Made by a program: the position numbers and the translations under genes. DNA of 40,621 nt from Candidatus Moraniibacteriota bacterium (GTDB taxonomy: Bacteria > Patescibacteriota > Minisyncoccia > Moranbacterales > UBA11712): assembly GCA_028695025.1 (NCBI GenBank), contig JAQVJV010000007.1, positions 1 through 40,621 on the forward strand. Direction: 5' to 3'. The notes under the pieces are model-generated. The model was not told where the DNA came from. It searched no databases and saw only the letters and a list, made by a program, of their open reading frames with translations. This document shows positions 38,132-40,621 of the stretch, piece by piece. How positions within the stretch are numbered: position 1 is the stretch's first letter; every line of letters starts with the position of its first letter.

Positions 38132-38172
38132 ATCCAAAATTTTTAATTTTTCATTTTTAACTTTTAGCTTTA
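38131..38172. repeat. Six-unit heptad array (adaptor to exporter)
   Basis: Six exact 7-bp units, including AATTTTT twice in a row (38138-38151) and CATTTTT, end inside the stop codon of the adaptor gene. Confidence 0.7.
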
Positions 38173-38829
38173 TTGATAGATCCACATTTTTGCCGACATT
38201 CCATTTTTGAGTTCCGGATATTGGCCGACATTGAAGCGCGCTTTCACATTGAATTCATTCTCCTGACGCTGGTCGGAAATATTGAAAACGACATCGGAAG
38301 GCCGTGAAGTAGGACTCACCTCGTCAATTACGCCTTCAAATTGCTTTGATCCGAAGGCGTCCACGGTGAAAATCACCCGCTGTCCAACCTTCACTTTGTC
38401 CAACCCCTTATCCTCCTCCAAACGGCCAACCACTCGAAAATCTTCAGACTTCAGCATGGTGACAACCGCTTGTCCGGGAGAAAAATAGGTACCGATTTGA
38501 TTTTGCCTACTGATGATAAGCCCCGCATCTTTGGTTTTCACAAGCTCATTTCCAATCCGGGCCACAACTAAGTCTGCGGGGACAAAGTCACCCGTTTCCA
38601 CATATATCTCCTCGAGAACTCCCCCATTCTTGGCGGAAAGTGTTATTTGCGGCGCATCTATCTCCGATTTTTCCACATAAACCCGCTTGGATATGATGTT
38701 CAGATAAAAACCACCTCCAATGACGGAAATAATCACAAACAAAACGAGAGAAATAATCATGATTTGCCTGGTTTTGGACTCACCGGTACTATTTTTCGCA
38801 CTATTGTTAATGCTATTTACTTCTGGCAT
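38170..38829 (-). CDS. HlyD-family membrane-fusion adaptor (short)
   Basis: Adaptor protein of an efflux system. A cytoplasmic N-terminus is followed by one membrane helix (about residues 24-44), then the lipoyl-like half motif GGVLEEIYVETGDFVPADLVVARI, and directly a second half and barrel domain (VGQRVIFTVDAFGSKQFEGVIDEVSP). The hairpin coiled coil typical of HlyD/EmrA is almost absent, so at 219 aa it is a short version. The C-terminal GMSAKMWIYQ is normal for the family. It lies between a longer adaptor and the exporter. Confidence 0.85.
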   Translation of the reverse strand: MPEVNSINNSAKNSTGESKTRQIMIISLVLFVIISVIGGGFYLNIISKRVYVEKSEIDAPQITLSAKNGGVLEEIYVETGDFVPADLVVARIGNELVKTKDAGLIISRQNQIGTYFSPGQAVVTMLKSEDFRVVGRLEEDKGLDKVKVGQRVIFTVDAFGSKQFEGVIDEVSPTSRPSDVVFNISDQRQENEFNVKARFNVGQYPELKNGMSAKMWIYQ

Positions 38830-38847
38830 ATGTTTTTTATTTATAAT

Positions 38848-39936
38848 TTAGAATTTGATAACCTTATCCCCTTCGGAAAGACCTGAAAGAATTTCCACGT
38901 TTCCATCCGAACCGCGCGCGCCTTCTTCCACCTCTTTTTTCTCCGGCAAACCGCCGGATATTACCATGACATAATCCTTCCCGCCATCTGAAAAGAGAGA
39001 ACTTTGGGGGACAAAAACTGCATTCAATTCCCGAGAGAGTTTTATCTTGGCGGTTCCTGTGAGGCCAACTTTCAAATTTGATCCTGAATCAATGAGATCA
39101 AAAACAACTTTGTATGCCGCCGGTCCACCGTTTTGGACAGCCGGCGCGGGATATATATTTGATATTTTCGCTTGCAATGTTTGGCCATTTCCGTCTGTTG
39201 AGACGAGGGTTACCTCGGCAGAATCGCCTACTTTCACCTTTTTCATATCCGTTTCAGTAAGATAAGCGTCCGCTTCAAGAGCATCTTCCGAAGAAATGGA
39301 AAGGATCGGAGTGGCTTGCGCTTTCACTTCGCCCGCTTCCGCATCTTTTTCAGTGATCACGCCTTCCATAGGCGCATAGAGCCTGGTTTTTGCTAATTCC
39401 AGCTTGGCTGATTCCACCGCGCTTTCAGCGGCTTCAAGTAAAGATTCTTGGGCGTCTACGCCAGCCTCCGATTTGTCTCTAGTTTTTTCTTGCGCCTTGA
39501 CATCGTATTTATTGGCTGTATCCGATTTTTTAAGGCTTCTCACTTTCGCTTTTTGAACCTCAACATCTTCTTCAGCCTGGCCTAATTGAGCGTCAGCAGC
39601 ATCACGCAACGCCTCTGCGCGGCTCAAGCCAGCCAAGTACTCACTATTTTCCTGCTCGGCTAGAAGCTGGCCTTTTTTCACCATATCCCCAACAGAAACA
39701 TATATCCCTTTTATTTTCCCCGTATTTTCAAAAGAAAGGTCGCTAGCCACAGCTGGAGCAATGGTGATATCTTCGCTCAACTCGGTTTCAATCGCTCCTT
39801 TTTTAACCTCAAGAATCTCAACCTGGTTGAAGGCGGGCGTTTTGGAAAAATACATTCCCGCCCAAGCCAAACCCGCCAAAAAAACAACTATCGCGGCATA
39901 TAAAAGCATTTTGTACTGTTTTTTCATATTGTTCAT
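38848..39936 (-). CDS. HlyD/RND-type periplasmic adaptor protein
   Basis: Membrane-anchored adaptor with one N-terminal helix (about residues 8-28), the lipoyl half KIKGIYVSVGDMVKKGQLLAEQ, a long alpha hairpin rich in Ala/Glu/Lys (about 105-182), the second lipoyl half LYAPMEGVITEKDAEAGEVK, a beta-barrel and a membrane-proximal domain ending GLSEGDKVIKF. Length 362 aa is typical. Together with the short adaptor and DHA2 exporter downstream it should form an exporter complex; two adaptors for one exporter is unusual. ATG at 39936 is used; an in-frame ATG lies three codons later. Confidence 0.92.
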   Translation of the reverse strand: MNNMKKQYKMLLYAAIVVFLAGLAWAGMYFSKTPAFNQVEILEVKKGAIETELSEDITIAPAVASDLSFENTGKIKGIYVSVGDMVKKGQLLAEQENSEYLAGLSRAEALRDAADAQLGQAEEDVEVQKAKVRSLKKSDTANKYDVKAQEKTRDKSEAGVDAQESLLEAAESAVESAKLELAKTRLYAPMEGVITEKDAEAGEVKAQATPILSISSEDALEADAYLTETDMKKVKVGDSAEVTLVSTDGNGQTLQAKISNIYPAPAVQNGGPAAYKVVFDLIDSGSNLKVGLTGTAKIKLSRELNAVFVPQSSLFSDGGKDYVMVISGGLPEKKEVEEGARGSDGNVEILSGLSEGDKVIKF

Positions 39937-39967
39937 GGTTTTTTCAATATACTTATTGCTATCAAAT

Positions 39968-40384
39968 CTATATTTTTGCCATTTTTTCCAATATTTTCAA
40001 TAAAGCTTCTTTTTCTTTCGCCGAAAGAATTTCCACTCTTTTCCGAAAATTCTCAAGTTTTTTTTGAAGTGATTTCTCCAATATTTTTTTTCCTTTTATT
40101 GTTAGAAAAATCTTCGTCACCCTCCGATCTTTCGGATCGCCCAGTCTTTCGACCAAGCCTTTTTTAACCAAATCGTCAACTAGTGAAGTGGCCGACGGAG
40201 GAGTAATATACAAATAATCGGCCACATCCCTCATCAAAACCTTGCCGCCCCCTCGAATAAAACGCAACGCCTCTATTTGCAAAACGGATAATCCCTGAAT
40301 ATTTTCGGGAACGGCTTTGCGAATTAATCTTCCTAATGAAAAAATAGCTGTGGTTATTTTTTCCGAAATTATACTGTCTGTCAT
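39968..40384 (-). CDS. MarR-family transcriptional regulator
   Basis: Winged-helix repressor of 138 aa. The DNA-binding region reads VLMRDVADYLYITPPSATSLVDDLVKKGLVERLGDPKDRR (about 54-93), followed by VTKIFLTIKGKKILEK and a C-terminal dimer helix, the classical MarR order. It is first in an operon with two adaptors and an exporter, so it probably represses that operon and itself until a ligand binds. A palindrome matching a MarR-type site lies just upstream of the ATG. Confidence 0.95.
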   Translation of the reverse strand: MTDSIISEKITTAIFSLGRLIRKAVPENIQGLSVLQIEALRFIRGGGKVLMRDVADYLYITPPSATSLVDDLVKKGLVERLGDPKDRRVTKIFLTIKGKKILEKSLQKKLENFRKRVEILSAKEKEALLKILEKMAKI

Positions 40385-40398
40385 AATATAATATTTTA

Positions 40399-40417
40399 TT
40401 TCCTAAATATTAGAAAA
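40399..40417 (-). promoter_or_regulatory. Candidate MarR operator
   Basis: TTTCCTAA-ATA-TTAGAAAA is an inverted repeat with 7 of 8 arm pairs, 15-33 bases upstream of the regulator start and downstream of its promoter. Confidence 0.5.
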
Positions 40418-40430
40418 TCTAACTAAATTC

Positions 40431-40459
40431 AGTATTGGCCATAAACATCTTTTTGTCAA
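40431..40459 (-). promoter_or_regulatory. Promoter of the marR-efflux operon
   Basis: On the minus strand, TTGACA (40459-40454) and AATACT (40436-40431) are separated by 17 bp. The -10 is weak. Confidence 0.5.
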
Positions 40460-40525
40460 GCTTTCACTTCAGTTTACACGGCATTAAATTTTTATTTGGC
40501 TCTAGACTAGCACTTTTCTAAAAAA

Positions 40526-40621
40526 TTAATAATACTTGGTAACGATTTTCATCAATTCTTTCTCCAAATCAGCATCGTTTCTTTTCCATCTCCATTCGCA
40601 TTCCTTGAGGTGCATGTAAAA
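40526..40621 (-). mobile_element. C-terminal end of an IS1595-like transposase (cut by window edge)
   Basis: The last 31 codons before TAA at 40526-40528 read YMHLKECEWRWKRND, then LEKELMKIVTKYY, the typical end of ISXO2/IS1595-type transposases (YLKECEWR pattern). The frame is open to the window edge, so the element continues outside. No terminal inverted repeat could be identified in the 100 bases shown after the stop. Confidence 0.6.

Overview
The window looks like part of a chromosome from a Candidate Phyla Radiation (Patescibacteria, Parcubacteria/Moranbacteria-like) bacterium. The evidence is compact single-copy housekeeping genes, many small secreted or membrane proteins of unknown function, A/T-rich spacers, few Shine-Dalgarno sites on housekeeping genes, short versions of conserved proteins (HrcA, malic enzyme), and zeta-toxin and cysteine-rich small genes of a kind I associate with these lineages. 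TGA is a normal stop (for example at 1389 and 2208), which argues against the Gracilibacteria/SR1 code. The phylum assignment is inference.

Layout. 1-2.4 kb: orotate phosphoribosyltransferase-like gene, a tRNA cluster (broken Lys copy, Lys, Ile, Ala) with a zinc-ribbon gene inside it, then a zeta-toxin-like kinase overlapping a 61-aa partner. 2.5-9.5 kb (minus strand): a CIRCE-controlled heat-shock operon, hrcA - NUDIX::grpE fusion - hsp20 - dnaK - membrane protein - dnaJ - membrane protein, with yidD upstream. 9.8-14.5 kb (plus): corA-like, cysS, dnaB, recR. 14.6-19.7 kb (minus): rplU, an HtrA-like protein with a degraded catalytic site, a membrane protein, and clpB under a second CIRCE. 19.7-21.9 kb: an accessory patch with a gene flanked by 64-bp direct repeats, a lipoprotein, a Cys-rich secreted protein and a gene remnant. 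21.9-29.4 kb (minus): pcm, yjbQ, malic enzyme, trxB, trxA, an anchored CPHC thioredoxin-like protein, uppS, ispG and a polyprenyl diphosphate synthase. 29.5-31.1 kb: small Cys-rich genes, tRNA-Glu, and a heavily structured stretch with a candidate 6S-like RNA. 31.1-36.5 kb (minus): dcw cluster mraZ-rsmH-ftsL-ftsI-murF with MraZ boxes. 36.5-40.4 kb (minus): MarR regulator, two HlyD-type adaptors and a DHA2-type exporter. The right edge cuts an IS1595-like transposase.

Three things stand out. (1) Many gene-to-gene spacers are exact arrays of degenerate 7-bp units, often with an inverted second half, running from stop codon to start codon. I know of no description of this in this group. (2) GrpE is fused to an N-terminal NUDIX hydrolase inside the chaperone operon. 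(3) Palindromic elements have entered genes: a 108-bp element sits in frame inside rsmH (36 codons) with a 111-bp relative near 30.8 kb, a second palindrome family sits in cysS and in the hrcA leader, and a third lies in a broken tRNA-Lys copy.
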